Positions 53,637 to 62,246 of a stretch of 64,000 bases of DNA are shown piece after piece (position 1 is the stretch's first letter; the number at the start of each line of letters is the position of its first letter). This DNA is from Eggerthellaceae bacterium (GTDB lineage Bacteria; Actinomycetota; Coriobacteriia; Coriobacteriales; Eggerthellaceae), in assembly GCA_910575165.1 (NCBI GenBank), contig CAJTDS010000003.1, forward strand, positions 62,001 to 126,000. Reading direction: 5' to 3'. The notes beneath the pieces are model-generated. The model was not told the DNA's origin. It saw only the letters and a program-made list of their open reading frames with translations, and did no database searches. Both the position numbers and the translations under genes were made by a program.

Positions 53637-56192
53637 GTGAGGCTGGTCATCACCGAGAAGAACGACGCGGCTCAGAAAATCGCCGACCTGTTGGGCGCCG
53701 GCAAGCCGAAGGCGGACAAGGTCTACACCACGCCCGTGTACCGGTTCACCGTCGACGGCGAGGAGTGGGTGACCATCGGCCTTCGGGGCCATATACTGGG
53801 GCCGGACTTCGCGCCCTCGCTTATATATAGGCAGCGCGGCGGCTGGCAGGCAGTGGATGCCGAAGGCTCGCGCATCCCGGCGTCCATCCCTGCGTCGCTT
53901 CCGCGCCCCCCGTTCAAGAAGAAGAAGCCCTTCACCGCCGACGGCGTGGAGCTGAAGACGTGGAAGATGGAGGCTCTGCCGTATTTGGTGTACGCTCCCA
54001 TCGAGAAGCTGCCCAAGGAGAAGGACATCATCCGCAGCCTGAAGAACCTGGCGAAGAAGGCCGATTCAGTCATCATCGCCACCGACTTCGACCGCGAGGG
54101 CGAGCTTATCGGCTCGGACGCCCTTTCCTGCGTGCAGGAGGTGAATCCCTCCATCCCGGTGTCGCGCGCCCGCTACTCCGCCTTCACGAAGGAGGAGATC
54201 GCCCATGGCTTCGGCAACCTGGTGGACCTGGACGCCAATTTGGCCGCAGCCGGCGGTTCGCGCCAGGACATCGACCTTATCTGGGGCGCAGTGCTCACCC
54301 GCTACCTGACGCTGGTGAAGTTCGCCGGCTACGGCAACGTGCGCAGCTCCGGGCGCGTGCAGACTCCCACGCTGGCGCTGATCGTGGCCCGCGAGCGGGA
54401 GCGCATGGCCTTCGTGCCCGAGGACTACTGGGTGATCAAGGGCGCCTTCGACGCCGAAGCCACCGCCGGGCCCACCGCCGGCGACGGCCCGCTTTCCTTC
54501 GAGGCCACCCACACCACGGCTCGCTTCAAGAGCCAGGCCGAGGCCCAGGCTGTCATGGAGGCGGTTTCCGGCGCCGTCAGCGCCACGGTGACCGACGTCG
54601 AGAAGAAGAAGCGCACGGTGCCGGCCCCTGTCCCCTTCAACACCACCAGCCTCATGGCCGCGGCTTCGGCCGAGGGCATCTCGCCGGCGCGCACCATGCG
54701 CATCGCCGAGAGCCTGTACATGAGCGGCTACATCTCCTACCCGCGCGTTGACAACACAGTGTACCCCAGCTCGATGGACCTGGCCGAGACCGTCCGCGCC
54801 ATCTCGGGCAACCCGGCCTACGCGCCCTATTGCCGCGAGCTTCTGGCGAAAGGCGAGCTGCACGCCACCCGCGGCAAGAAGGAGACCACCGACCACCCGC
54901 CCATCTACCCGGTGCGCGCCGCCACCCCCGACGACCTGTCGGCCGGCGACTACAAGCTGTACAACCTTATCGCGCGCCGCTTCCTGGCCACGCTGTCCGA
55001 TGCGGCCGTGGTGGAGGGCACGAAGGTGACCTTGGACGTTGCCGGGCAGCCTTTCGTGGCCAAGGGGGACGTGCTGGTGAAGCCGGGGTTTAGGGCCATC
55101 TACCCCTACGGGCTCAAGAAGGACGAGACGCTGCCGGCTCTGGAGGCGGGGCAGCTCGTGGCCTTCAACGGCGCCGACTGCGCCCACAAGCAGACCGAGC
55201 CGCCGGCCCGCTACAGCCAGGGCAAGCTCATCCAGGAGATGGAGAAGCTGGGGCTGGGCACGAAGTCCACGCGCCATGCCATCATCGAGCGCTTGTACCA
55301 GGTGAAGTACATCCAGAACGACCCCATCGAGCCCAGCCAGCTGGGGATCGCGGTGGTGGACGCCCTGGACAAGTTCGCGCCGCACATCACCCATTCGCAG
55401 ATGACCTCCGACCTGGAGGCCCAGATGGATGCCATCGCCGCCGGCAGCGCCACCAAGGAGAAGGTGGTGGACACCAGCCGCAACCTGCTGGCCCGGGAGC
55501 TTGCGGTGCTCATGCCCCATTCCGAAGAGGTGAAGGACGCCCTGGCCGACGCCGTGGCCGCCGACGCCTACGTGGGGCCGTGCCCGAAGTGCGGCAAGGA
55601 CCTGCAGATTCGCGTGAGCCAGAAGACCCGCGGCATGTTCATCGGCTGCGCCGGTTGGCCGGACTGCGATGTCACCTTCCCGCTGCCCCAGGGCAAGATC
55701 GAGGCGGTGGAGGAGAAGTGCCCGGTCTGCGGCATGCCCCAGGTGAAGGTGACGGCGTTTCGCAGTAAACCGCGCATTGTGTGCATCGATCCCAACTGCT
55801 CCACCAACGCCGAGCCCGACGTGGTGGTGGGCAAGTGCCCCACCTGTGCGGCCCGCGGCGTGGACGCGAACCTGATTGCCCAACGCAACCCCCGCTCGCT
55901 CAAGCGCTTCATTCGCTGCGAGAACTACGACACCTGCGAGACCAGCTACCCGCTGCCGCAGTACGGCAAGCTCTCGGCCACCGATGAGGTGTGCGAGCAT
56001 TGCGGCGCGCCTCTTGTGGTGGTGACTACCAACCGGGGGCCGTGGAAGCTGTGCCCGAACTTCAACTGCCCCGGCAAGGAGAAGGACGACGCCGACAAGG
56101 GGGCGAAGCGGTCCGGGTCGAAGAGCGCTTCGAAGGGCGCGTCCCGAGGCAAGGCGAAATCGACGAAGCGCACGACGAAGGCCAAGGGCTAG
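53637..56192 (+). CDS. type IA DNA topoisomerase with C-terminal zinc ribbons
   Basis: 851 aa from GTG 53637. TOPRIM motif DFDREGELIGSDAL is near residue 150, and the active-site Tyr lies in MSGYISYPRVDNTVYP (variant of the usual YPRTDS). Four cysteine-containing zinc ribbons follow: CPKCGKDL, CPVCGMP, CPTCAARG and CEHCGAP, and the protein ends in a Lys/Ser-rich tail. It relaxes or decatenates DNA by single-strand passage. GGAAAGGAAG precedes the GTG. The longer frame from 53478 would include the leader hairpin and is rejected. Confidence 0.93.
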   Translation: MRLVITEKNDAAQKIADLLGAGKPKADKVYTTPVYRFTVDGEEWVTIGLRGHILGPDFAPSLIYRQRGGWQAVDAEGSRIPASIPASLPRPPFKKKKPFTADGVELKTWKMEALPYLVYAPIEKLPKEKDIIRSLKNLAKKADSVIIATDFDREGELIGSDALSCVQEVNPSIPVSRARYSAFTKEEIAHGFGNLVDLDANLAAAGGSRQDIDLIWGAVLTRYLTLVKFAGYGNVRSSGRVQTPTLALIVARERERMAFVPEDYWVIKGAFDAEATAGPTAGDGPLSFEATHTTARFKSQAEAQAVMEAVSGAVSATVTDVEKKKRTVPAPVPFNTTSLMAAASAEGISPARTMRIAESLYMSGYISYPRVDNTVYPSSMDLAETVRAISGNPAYAPYCRELLAKGELHATRGKKETTDHPPIYPVRAATPDDLSAGDYKLYNLIARRFLATLSDAAVVEGTKVTLDVAGQPFVAKGDVLVKPGFRAIYPYGLKKDETLPALEAGQLVAFNGADCAHKQTEPPARYSQGKLIQEMEKLGLGTKSTRHAIIERLYQVKYIQNDPIEPSQLGIAVVDALDKFAPHITHSQMTSDLEAQMDAIAAGSATKEKVVDTSRNLLARELAVLMPHSEEVKDALADAVAADAYVGPCPKCGKDLQIRVSQKTRGMFIGCAGWPDCDVTFPLPQGKIEAVEEKCPVCGMPQVKVTAFRSKPRIVCIDPNCSTNAEPDVVVGKCPTCAARGVDANLIAQRNPRSLKRFIRCENYDTCETSYPLPQYGKLSATDEVCEHCGAPLVVVTTNRGPWKLCPNFNCPGKEKDDADKGAKRSGSKSASKGASRGKAKSTKRTTKAKG

Positions 56193-56437
56193 GGGCTCGG
56201 GCTGCGAGCGCTTGCGGAGGCGGGGAGGCGGGAGATGGGTCTCGGCGCTGCGGGTTCGCTGCGTTCGCGCGCTGGGGGAGCAGCTGGATTGAATCTCGAT
56301 TCTCCGTGCCGTCTGTGACTTGATGGAGCCGCGGGCGGCACGGAGCTTTATACTTGGGCACCGTCATCATTGTTCGCCCGCTTCAGCGCCGGTTCGCACT
56401 TTGCGCCGCAGCGGGGACTTTCGCGAAGGAGAAGCCC

Positions 56438-57364
56438 ATGCCCAAGGTAACCATTGTCGGCGCCGGCAACGTCGGAGCCACTGCTGCCCACATCATCGCC
56501 TCTAAGAACCTGGCCGACGTCGTGCTGGTGGACGTGGCGGAGGGGCTGCCCCAGGGCAAGGCGCTCGACATGATGCACATGCGCTCCGTGGAGGGCTTCA
56601 CCGTGAAGGTGACCGGCTCCAACGACTACGATGCCACGGCCGATTCCGATGTGGTGGTCATCACCGCCGGCATCGCCCGCAAGCCCGGCATGACCCGCGA
56701 GGATTTGCTGGGCGTGAACGCCGGTATCATGCGCTCGGTCATCTCCGCTGCAGTGGAGAAGTCGCCCAATGCCGTATACATCTGCGTCACCAACCCGCTG
56801 GACGTCATGACCTACCTGGCCTTCAAGGAGTCGGGGCTTCCCGATAGCCGCCTGATGGGCATGGGTGGCGTGCTGGATTCGTCCCGCCTGTCCTTCGCCG
56901 TGTGCGAGAAGCTGGGCTGCGACCCGGTCGACGTGACCGCCTGGGCCGTGGGCGCCCATGGCGAGGGCATGGTGTGCTGGCCCCGCTTCACCATGGTGGC
57001 CGGCCAGCCCATCACCGAGCTGCTGTCCGCCGAAGAGGTGGACGAGGTGGTGCGCCGCTGCGTGAAGGGCGGCGCCGAGGTGGTGGCCTTCCTGAAGACG
57101 GGCAGCGCCTACTACGCCCCCGGCGCCTCCATCGCCAAGATGGTGCAGGCGATCCTGACCGACTCCCATGAGGTGCTTTCGGTGTGCGCGCATCTGACCG
57201 GCCAGTACGGCATCGACGATGTGTACATGAACGTGCCGGTGCGCCTGGGCCGCGGCGGGGTGGAAGAGGTCGTGGAGTTCGACCTGAACGACGCCGAGCT
57301 TGCCGCCCTGCGCGAATCCGCCGACAGCGTGAAGGCTGGCCTGAAGGCGCTCGAGACGCTGTAG
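56438..57364 (+). CDS. mdh: malate dehydrogenase
   Basis: 308 aa. NAD motif KVTIVGAGNVGATAAHII, specificity loop GIARKPGMTREDLL with Arg typical for malate, and catalytic WAVGAHGEGMVCWPR are present. It interconverts malate and oxaloacetate in an LDH-like fold. GAAGGAG precedes the ATG. Together with the lactate enzyme at 19.9 kb it makes a paralogue pair with distinct substrate residues. A 60-bp palindrome lies 81 bp after its stop. Confidence 0.95.
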   Translation: MPKVTIVGAGNVGATAAHIIASKNLADVVLVDVAEGLPQGKALDMMHMRSVEGFTVKVTGSNDYDATADSDVVVITAGIARKPGMTREDLLGVNAGIMRSVISAAVEKSPNAVYICVTNPLDVMTYLAFKESGLPDSRLMGMGGVLDSSRLSFAVCEKLGCDPVDVTAWAVGAHGEGMVCWPRFTMVAGQPITELLSAEEVDEVVRRCVKGGAEVVAFLKTGSAYYAPGASIAKMVQAILTDSHEVLSVCAHLTGQYGIDDVYMNVPVRLGRGGVEEVVEFDLNDAELAALRESADSVKAGLKALETL

Positions 57365-57445
57365 CTTTCGATGGGCGGGTGGCGTGAGCGCCTGCTTTTG
57401 CCATCCGCCCATCAGTCCCCATCGCATTCCCTGGCGGGTGCTTCG

Positions 57446-57505
57446 ACAGTGCACGGGGGCTGGGTTCCGCAGGAATTCCCGCAGAACCCAGCCCCCGTGC
57501 ACTGT
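57446..57505. repeat. 60-bp palindromic element, copy A
   Basis: Perfect 21-bp arms (57446-57466 and 57485-57505, beginning ACAGTGCACGGGGGCTGGG) with an 18-nt centre CCGCAGGAATTCCCGCAG. It lies in the convergent gap of mdh and the RNA methyltransferase gene and is followed by TTTTT on the plus strand, so it may act as a terminator. Confidence 0.85.
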
Positions 57506-57547
57506 TTTTCCCGTCGTCCGCAAACGACAGGCTTGCGGCAGCCTTTT

Positions 57548-58915
57548 CTAGGCGCGCTCGAACAGGCTCGCCACTTCCACGTGGTAGGTTTGAGGGAATA
57601 GGTCCACGGGGCGTACGCGGGCCAGGCGGTAGCCGCTCGATTCGAAGCGGGCGACATCGCGGGCCCAGGTGGCCGGGTTGCAGCTGATGTATACGACCCG
57701 TTCCGGGCTCGCGGCGGCGATGCTTTCCACCACACCGTCGGCCAGGCCTGCGCGGGGCGGGTCCACCACCAGGGCGTCAAGCTCTCCCAGCTCGGGCAGC
57801 TCGCGAGCGGCGTCTCCCCCCACCACGTCCACGAACGCGCCGTTCGCATCGACGTTGCGCCGCAGATCGCGCACGGAGGAGCCGGCGGATTCCACAGCCA
57901 CTACTTCGGCGCCGGCCTGGGCGATTGGGATGCTGAAAGTACCGCCTCCGGCGTACAGGTCGGCGATGTAGAGGCCGTCCAGGCCGGTAGGGGCTTCCGG
58001 CTCACCGGTGCCGCCGTCGGGCCGGGCGCCGGGGGTGCCGCCCAGAAACTCGATGGCGGCATCGACCAGCCTCTCGGCCTGGGCGGTATTCACCTGGAAG
58101 AACGAAGGCGCCGCCACCATGTAGCGGGCCGCACCCAGCTGCTCTTCCCAAAACCCTTTGCCAGCCAGCACCTCTACGCCCTTGATCTTGCGGGCGTGGC
58201 CTGGGTCTGCCATGACGCGCACGATGCTGGTGGCTTTCAGGGCGCTGGACAGGGTCTTCGCCACATGGGCTCGGGGGAAGGCGCCGGCGGGCGTCCAAAG
58301 GGCGATCTCGGTCTCTCCGGTGCGAAGGCTGTTGCGCACCCCTACGCGGTAGATGCCCAGGCTGCCGGACCCTTGGGCGAAGCGCAGCGCCCCCTGCAGC
58401 GCCTTGGGCGCCTTCTGGATGGACCTGTGGGCCAAGGGGCAGGTGGGCGTGGCGATCACTTGGTCGCTTTCGGCGGGGCGGAAACCCAGGCAGAAGCGGC
58501 CGGCTTCGTCGGCGCAAGCGAGCTCCAGCTTGTTGCGGTAGCCCCAGCGGCGCTTGCTGGGCACGCAGGGCTCCACCACCGCTTCGGCGCGCTCTTCTGG
58601 CAGGTGGGCAGTGCGGACCAGCGCCGATGCCACGTTGTCGCGCTTGGCGCTTAGCTGCGCGTCGTAGGAGAGGTGCTGCCAGGGGGCGGCGCCGGTGGCG
58701 ATGCCGTCGAGCCATTCAGGGGCGACCCGCAAAGGCGAGGGCTCCACCAGCCGTTGGATGCGGGCGCGGGCGAAGCTGGCCTTTTCCTCGACCAGCTGCA
58801 CCTCGGCCACGTCTCCCGGTGCCCCGCCTTCGACGAAGACGGTTTTTCCGCTGGCCAGATGACCTACGGCCTCGGCTCCGTAGCCCATGCGCTCGATGGT
58901 GATGGTGTCGGTCAT
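57548..58915 (-). CDS. RNA (uracil-5-)methyltransferase, RlmD/RumA family, without the Fe-S cysteines
   Basis: 455 aa. N-terminal TRAM-like domain (TITIERMGYGAEAVGH), SAM motif DLYAGGGTFSIP, motif IV VVDPPRAGL and the catalytic Cys in VVYISCNPATWA. RlmD/RumA enzymes methylate uridine in 23S rRNA. Where RumA has CGGCxxQH this protein has TGAAPWQHLSYDAQ, so the [4Fe-4S] ligands are absent. Start at 58915 (MTDTITIERMG) has GGGAGG upstream; the frame above runs into a tRNA gene and is rejected. Confidence 0.9.
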   Translation of the reverse strand: MTDTITIERMGYGAEAVGHLASGKTVFVEGGAPGDVAEVQLVEEKASFARARIQRLVEPSPLRVAPEWLDGIATGAAPWQHLSYDAQLSAKRDNVASALVRTAHLPEERAEAVVEPCVPSKRRWGYRNKLELACADEAGRFCLGFRPAESDQVIATPTCPLAHRSIQKAPKALQGALRFAQGSGSLGIYRVGVRNSLRTGETEIALWTPAGAFPRAHVAKTLSSALKATSIVRVMADPGHARKIKGVEVLAGKGFWEEQLGAARYMVAAPSFFQVNTAQAERLVDAAIEFLGGTPGARPDGGTGEPEAPTGLDGLYIADLYAGGGTFSIPIAQAGAEVVAVESAGSSVRDLRRNVDANGAFVDVVGGDAARELPELGELDALVVDPPRAGLADGVVESIAAASPERVVYISCNPATWARDVARFESSGYRLARVRPVDLFPQTYHVEVASLFERA

Positions 58916-58988
58916 GCCGCCTCCCGCGTCGATGCCTTGCATTGCCAACGAAAAAGGCCGGGTATGCGCCCGGCCTGCGATTTCGTGG

Positions 58989-59061
58989 TGCCCTTGACAG
59001 GATTCGAACCTGCGGCTTTCTGCTCCGGAGGCAGACGCTCTATCCCCTGAGCTACAAGGGC
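58989..59061 (-). tRNA. tRNA-Arg (anticodon CCG)
   Basis: 73 nt on the minus strand. Acceptor stem GCCCTTG/CAAGGGC with discriminator A, anticodon loop CTCCGGA (anticodon CCG at 59026-59028), and T-loop TTCGAAT. CCA is not encoded. Confidence 0.95.
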
Positions 59062-59264
59062 ACGTGAGGGCATAGTATAGCGCAAAGCCGCTCCCCATGC
59101 GCAGCTAACTTCAATGTCGAAAAAGCTGCATATCCCTGCAGCGCTGACGCGGCGTCGACGCTGCTTCGGCGCAGTCTCGGCGAAGCGCTGGCGAAACACC
59201 AACGCAGTACTGACGAAGTCTCGGCGAAGTCGATGCGACCAACTTTTACCATTGCCGGCTGTTG

Positions 59265-59324
59265 ACAGTGCACGGGAGAGGGGTTCTGCGTAAAATCCTG
59301 CGGAACCCCTCTCCCGTGCACTGT
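59265..59324. repeat. 60-bp palindromic element, copy B
   Basis: Perfect 21-bp arms (59265-59285 and 59304-59324) around CTGCGTAAAATCCTGCGG. Outer 11 bp (ACAGTGCACGG) match copy A; the next four bases differ (AGAG versus GGCT) with matching change in the other arm. Confidence 0.85.
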
Positions 59325-59378
59325 GCCGCGATGTCCGAGGTCGGCAATCCCTCCAATTTCAAGCATGATCCAAGCAGA

Positions 59379-59485
59379 ATTTAGCCCCGATCCTTTCAGG
59401 GCTGCGGGCTGATTCTTTCAAAGTTGCAGGCTAAATCTCTCTGGATACTACATCGGTTCAAACAGAATGAAACATCCATTTGAAC
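59379..59485 (+). promoter_or_regulatory. AT-rich control region of the DUF559-like gene with nested repeats
   Basis: Two adjacent 22-bp direct repeats (59389-59410, 59411-59432, 17 of 22 identical, GAT(C/T)CTTTCA...) are flanked by inverted ATTTAGCC/GGCTAAAT (59379-59386, 59429-59436). Then inverted GTTCAAA/TTTGAAC lies at 59456-59462/59479-59485. It is much more AT-rich than its neighbours and looks like an operator and promoter region. Between the tRNA (59061) and here lie copy B and repeats of TCTCGGCGAAG. Confidence 0.45.
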
Positions 59486-59545
59486 TGGGAAAACAGTAAA
59501 ATCTTTTCCTTGAAATAAGCGATTTCTGATGCTAGGATTCCCTTC

Positions 59546-60760
59546 ATGACCATCGTTCTTGGAGGACATACGGCACTTGAGATAATGCGGGCGGCATCCC
59601 CTCTTGTCCTGCACGCCCTGTCGCATGGGCGCAAGCTTGCAAGTGCGACAGCCTATCCCGAAGCTCGTCTCGAAGCGCACTGCGGCGATGGCGGCCGTTG
59701 CGCTTCGATGGGGAGCGCGGACCCCCGATTCGTCGCAGGCTGCTGCCGCGGCGCACTAACAGGAAGTCGGGGCAACGGTAGTGTGGACCCTCGTTTCGCT
59801 GCAGACTGCCGCCCGATAACCGCAATCGGTTCTGCGGGGGCCACGCTCGCCGATCCGCCCTTCTTGCCCGAGCTGGCGGTCCGTCCTCGAGCCCGCGACA
59901 ACGACAGGGTGCGGGCCGTCTTTCCGTTCCTGTCCGAGGGACCGCTTGAGGTGGTTGTCCCCGAGGCGTCGCTGCGAAGCGGCTCCCGGCTGTTCTCATG
60001 TTGCGTGGAGCCGGCCTCCTTGCTAGGCTGGACTGTGCTTAAGATAGCGGACGGCGTGTACATCTGCCATCCGGCCCTGGTGCTTGTTCAGCTTGCCCGC
60101 ACTCACAAGGTGGAGCATGTTGCGTCTGTCGGTTCCGAGCTTTGCGGGGCGTACCGAAAGGCCTCGTTCGCTGCGGGCGGGTTCGTTTGCTCGCGACCGC
60201 TTGCCTCCCGTCAGCTCCTGCTGGATTGCATCGGAGGGCTAGAGGGGGTGAAGGGTCTGCCAGGTGCCAGATCGGCTATTCGTTGCACCTTCGATGGCGC
60301 TCGCTCGCCTATGGAGTCCGACCTTGCCGTGCTTTTTGGCGCGCCCACCTTGCGGGGAGGTTACGACCTGGGGCCGTTCGAGATGAACGGGTCGGCAGAG
60401 GTTCCGCGAGACAAGATGCTCCTGTGCGCAAAGTCCTACTACCTGTGCGACTTTCTTTGGCGTCGCGAGCGCGTGGTCGTGGAATACGATAGCGACCTGT
60501 GCCATACGGGATCAGGGCGAATAGCCGACGACGCTGCCAGACGCAATGCGCTTTCCGCTCTGGGCTTCAACGTACTTACCCTTACCAAGCGTCAGCTGCT
60601 CAACCGGTTCGAGTTCGCCCGCTTCATGGCTACCTTGGAGACGGCGCTCGGCAGGCGGCGTTCGCGCTGTTCTAGCGAGGTGCTTCGAAGAAAGGCCGAG
60701 CTGTGGTTTTCGCTGGTGGGGCATTTCGGGGCTGCGGAGGAGCTGGCCGAGGGCGCCTGA
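59546..60760 (+). CDS. DUF559/Vsr-like nuclease-fold protein with AbiEi-like N-terminus (hypothetical)
   Basis: 404 aa. The C-terminal 150 residues suggest a PD-(D/E)xK fold of DUF559/Vsr type: SPMESDLAVLF near residue 255, CDFLWRRERVVVEYDSD near residues 301-317 with a following His, then LSALGFNVLTLTKRQL. The middle part resembles AbiEi-type proteins (LKIADGVYICHPALVLVQLA). No partner gene is adjacent. An Arg/Gly/Cys-rich N-terminal region of 110 residues is not recognisable. The gene is flanked by palindromic elements on both sides. Confidence 0.65.
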   Translation: MTIVLGGHTALEIMRAASPLVLHALSHGRKLASATAYPEARLEAHCGDGGRCASMGSADPRFVAGCCRGALTGSRGNGSVDPRFAADCRPITAIGSAGATLADPPFLPELAVRPRARDNDRVRAVFPFLSEGPLEVVVPEASLRSGSRLFSCCVEPASLLGWTVLKIADGVYICHPALVLVQLARTHKVEHVASVGSELCGAYRKASFAAGGFVCSRPLASRQLLLDCIGGLEGVKGLPGARSAIRCTFDGARSPMESDLAVLFGAPTLRGGYDLGPFEMNGSAEVPRDKMLLCAKSYYLCDFLWRRERVVVEYDSDLCHTGSGRIADDAARRNALSALGFNVLTLTKRQLLNRFEFARFMATLETALGRRRSRCSSEVLRRKAELWFSLVGHFGAAEELAEGA

Positions 60761-60791
60761 CGGAGTGCTTTGGGACCGAGCTTCAGGAACA

Positions 60792-60851
60792 GCAGTGCAT
60801 GGGGGCGGGGTTGTGCGGCGATTCGTGCAGAACCCCGCCCCCGTGCACTGC
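60792..60851. repeat. 60-bp palindromic element, copy C
   Basis: 21-bp arms (60792-60812 and 60831-60851, one G-T mismatch) around GTGCGGCGATTCGTGCAG, 31 bp after the nuclease-like gene stop. Confidence 0.85.
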
Positions 60852-60859
60852 CGCAATGG

Positions 60860-60998
60860 GAGGGTGTGCCTGGCGGGGGGCTGTGCCTGGCGGGGGAGGG
60901 TGTGCCTGGCGGGGGCTGCGCCTGGCGGGGGAGGGTGCGCCTGGCGTAGGGCTGTGTCTGGGAGGGTGCGCCGCCGCAACGGGAGCTGTGTCTGGGGT
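60860..60998. repeat. degenerate G-rich tandem repeat before mreB
   Basis: Three units of 31-36 bp plus a partial fourth, starting at 60860, 60896, 60931 and 60962. Each starts GAGGGTGYGCC and contains two TGYGCCTGGCGGGG half-units. It is strongly G-rich on the plus strand and may form G-quadruplexes. No gene is seen between it and mreB. Confidence 0.75.
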
Positions 60999-61172
60999 GC
61001 GGCTTGTGTATGGCGGCGATGGGGGAAGGGAAGGGGCGGCAGAGTGCGGGAGGCTGCAACTCTTAAGTCGGGTTGTGTGCCCCGTGGATTTTGCGGTGGC
61101 ATCTGGGGGAAGGTTGCACCCTGTGATAAACTGCATAGCTACTTACTATCGAGAATCAAGGGGTACACCAGC

Positions 61173-62228
61173 ATGTCGTTCCTTGACGTTTTCTCTGGGT
61201 TGACGGGCCAGATGTCGGCAGATATGGCCATTGACCTGGGAACCGCTAATACGTTGGTAGCCATTCCCGGCGAGGGCATTGTTGTGAACGAGCCCTCCGT
61301 CGTTGCCATCGAGAAGAACACTCATCGTGTGCTGGCCGTGGGCCACGAAGCGAAGAACATGATCAACCACACGCCCGAGGCCTTCTCGGCCGAGCACCCC
61401 CTGCACGACGGCGTGGTGGCTGATTACGACGTGACCGAGGCCATGATCTCGGCCTTCATCAACAAGGCCGCACCCCGCAAGTACCCTTGGCAGGCCAAGC
61501 CGCGCATCGTCATCTGCATCCCCTGCGGTGCCACCTCGGTAGAGAAGCGCGCCGTGTTCGAGGCAGCGGTGCAGGCGGGCGCGCGCCAGGCGTACCTGAT
61601 CGAGGAGCCCATGGCCGCGGCTATGGGTGCCGACCTGCCCGTCACCGAGCCCACGGGATCCATGGTGGTGGACATCGGCGGCGGCACCACGGAAGTGGCC
61701 GTCATCTCCCTAGGCGGCATCGTCACCTCGTCCTCGCTGCGTCTGGCCGGCAACAAGATGGACGAGGCCATCGCCATGCACCTGCGCGACCTGCTGGGCA
61801 TCAAGATCGGCGAGCGCACGGCCGAGATTATCAAGATCAAGATCGGCTCCATCCTGCCCTTCGAGGACGGCCGCGAACGCGACATGATCATCTCGGGACA
61901 GGACGTCATCACCGAGCAGCCCAAAGAGGTCACCATCCAGTCCGAGGACGTGCGGGCGGCGCTTGTGGCCCCCTGCGAGGAGATGGTGCTGCACATCAAG
62001 GAGACGTTCAAGAAGACTAACCCCGACCTGGCCAGCGACATTATTCAGAACGGCATTCTGCTCACAGGCGGCGGTGGCCTGCTCTCGGGTCTCGACCGCT
62101 ACCTCACCGAGAAGCTGGAGATTCCCGTGTGGACCAGCGAGACAGCTCTCACCAACGTGGTCATGGGTTGTCTGAAGGTGCTCGAGACGCCAACCGCCTT
62201 GAAGCAGACGCTGATGCGATCGAAGTAA
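61173..62228 (+). CDS. mreB: rod-shape-determining protein MreB
   Basis: 351 aa. Actin fold with phosphate 1 AIDLGTANTLVAIPG, IGGGTTEVAVISLGG and GILLTGGGGLLSGLD. It makes cytoskeletal filaments guiding lateral wall synthesis. The start at 61173 matches MreB N-termini; an in-frame reading from 60546 runs through the repeat and overlaps the upstream gene, so it is rejected. First gene of mreBCD. Confidence 0.95.
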   Translation: MSFLDVFSGLTGQMSADMAIDLGTANTLVAIPGEGIVVNEPSVVAIEKNTHRVLAVGHEAKNMINHTPEAFSAEHPLHDGVVADYDVTEAMISAFINKAAPRKYPWQAKPRIVICIPCGATSVEKRAVFEAAVQAGARQAYLIEEPMAAAMGADLPVTEPTGSMVVDIGGGTTEVAVISLGGIVTSSSLRLAGNKMDEAIAMHLRDLLGIKIGERTAEIIKIKIGSILPFEDGRERDMIISGQDVITEQPKEVTIQSEDVRAALVAPCEEMVLHIKETFKKTNPDLASDIIQNGILLTGGGGLLSGLDRYLTEKLEIPVWTSETALTNVVMGCLKVLETPTALKQTLMRSK

Positions 62229-62246
62229 GGTTTACGCACTAGTCCT

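Noticed and set aside
58916-59098. N-terminal extension of the RNA methyltransferase
   Set aside because: It would translate through the tRNA-Arg gene; the family begins at 58915 with a good ribosome binding site.
60546-61172. 209-residue extension of MreB
   Set aside because: It overlaps the nuclease-like gene, a palindrome and a G-rich repeat; MreB homologues start at MSFLDVF.
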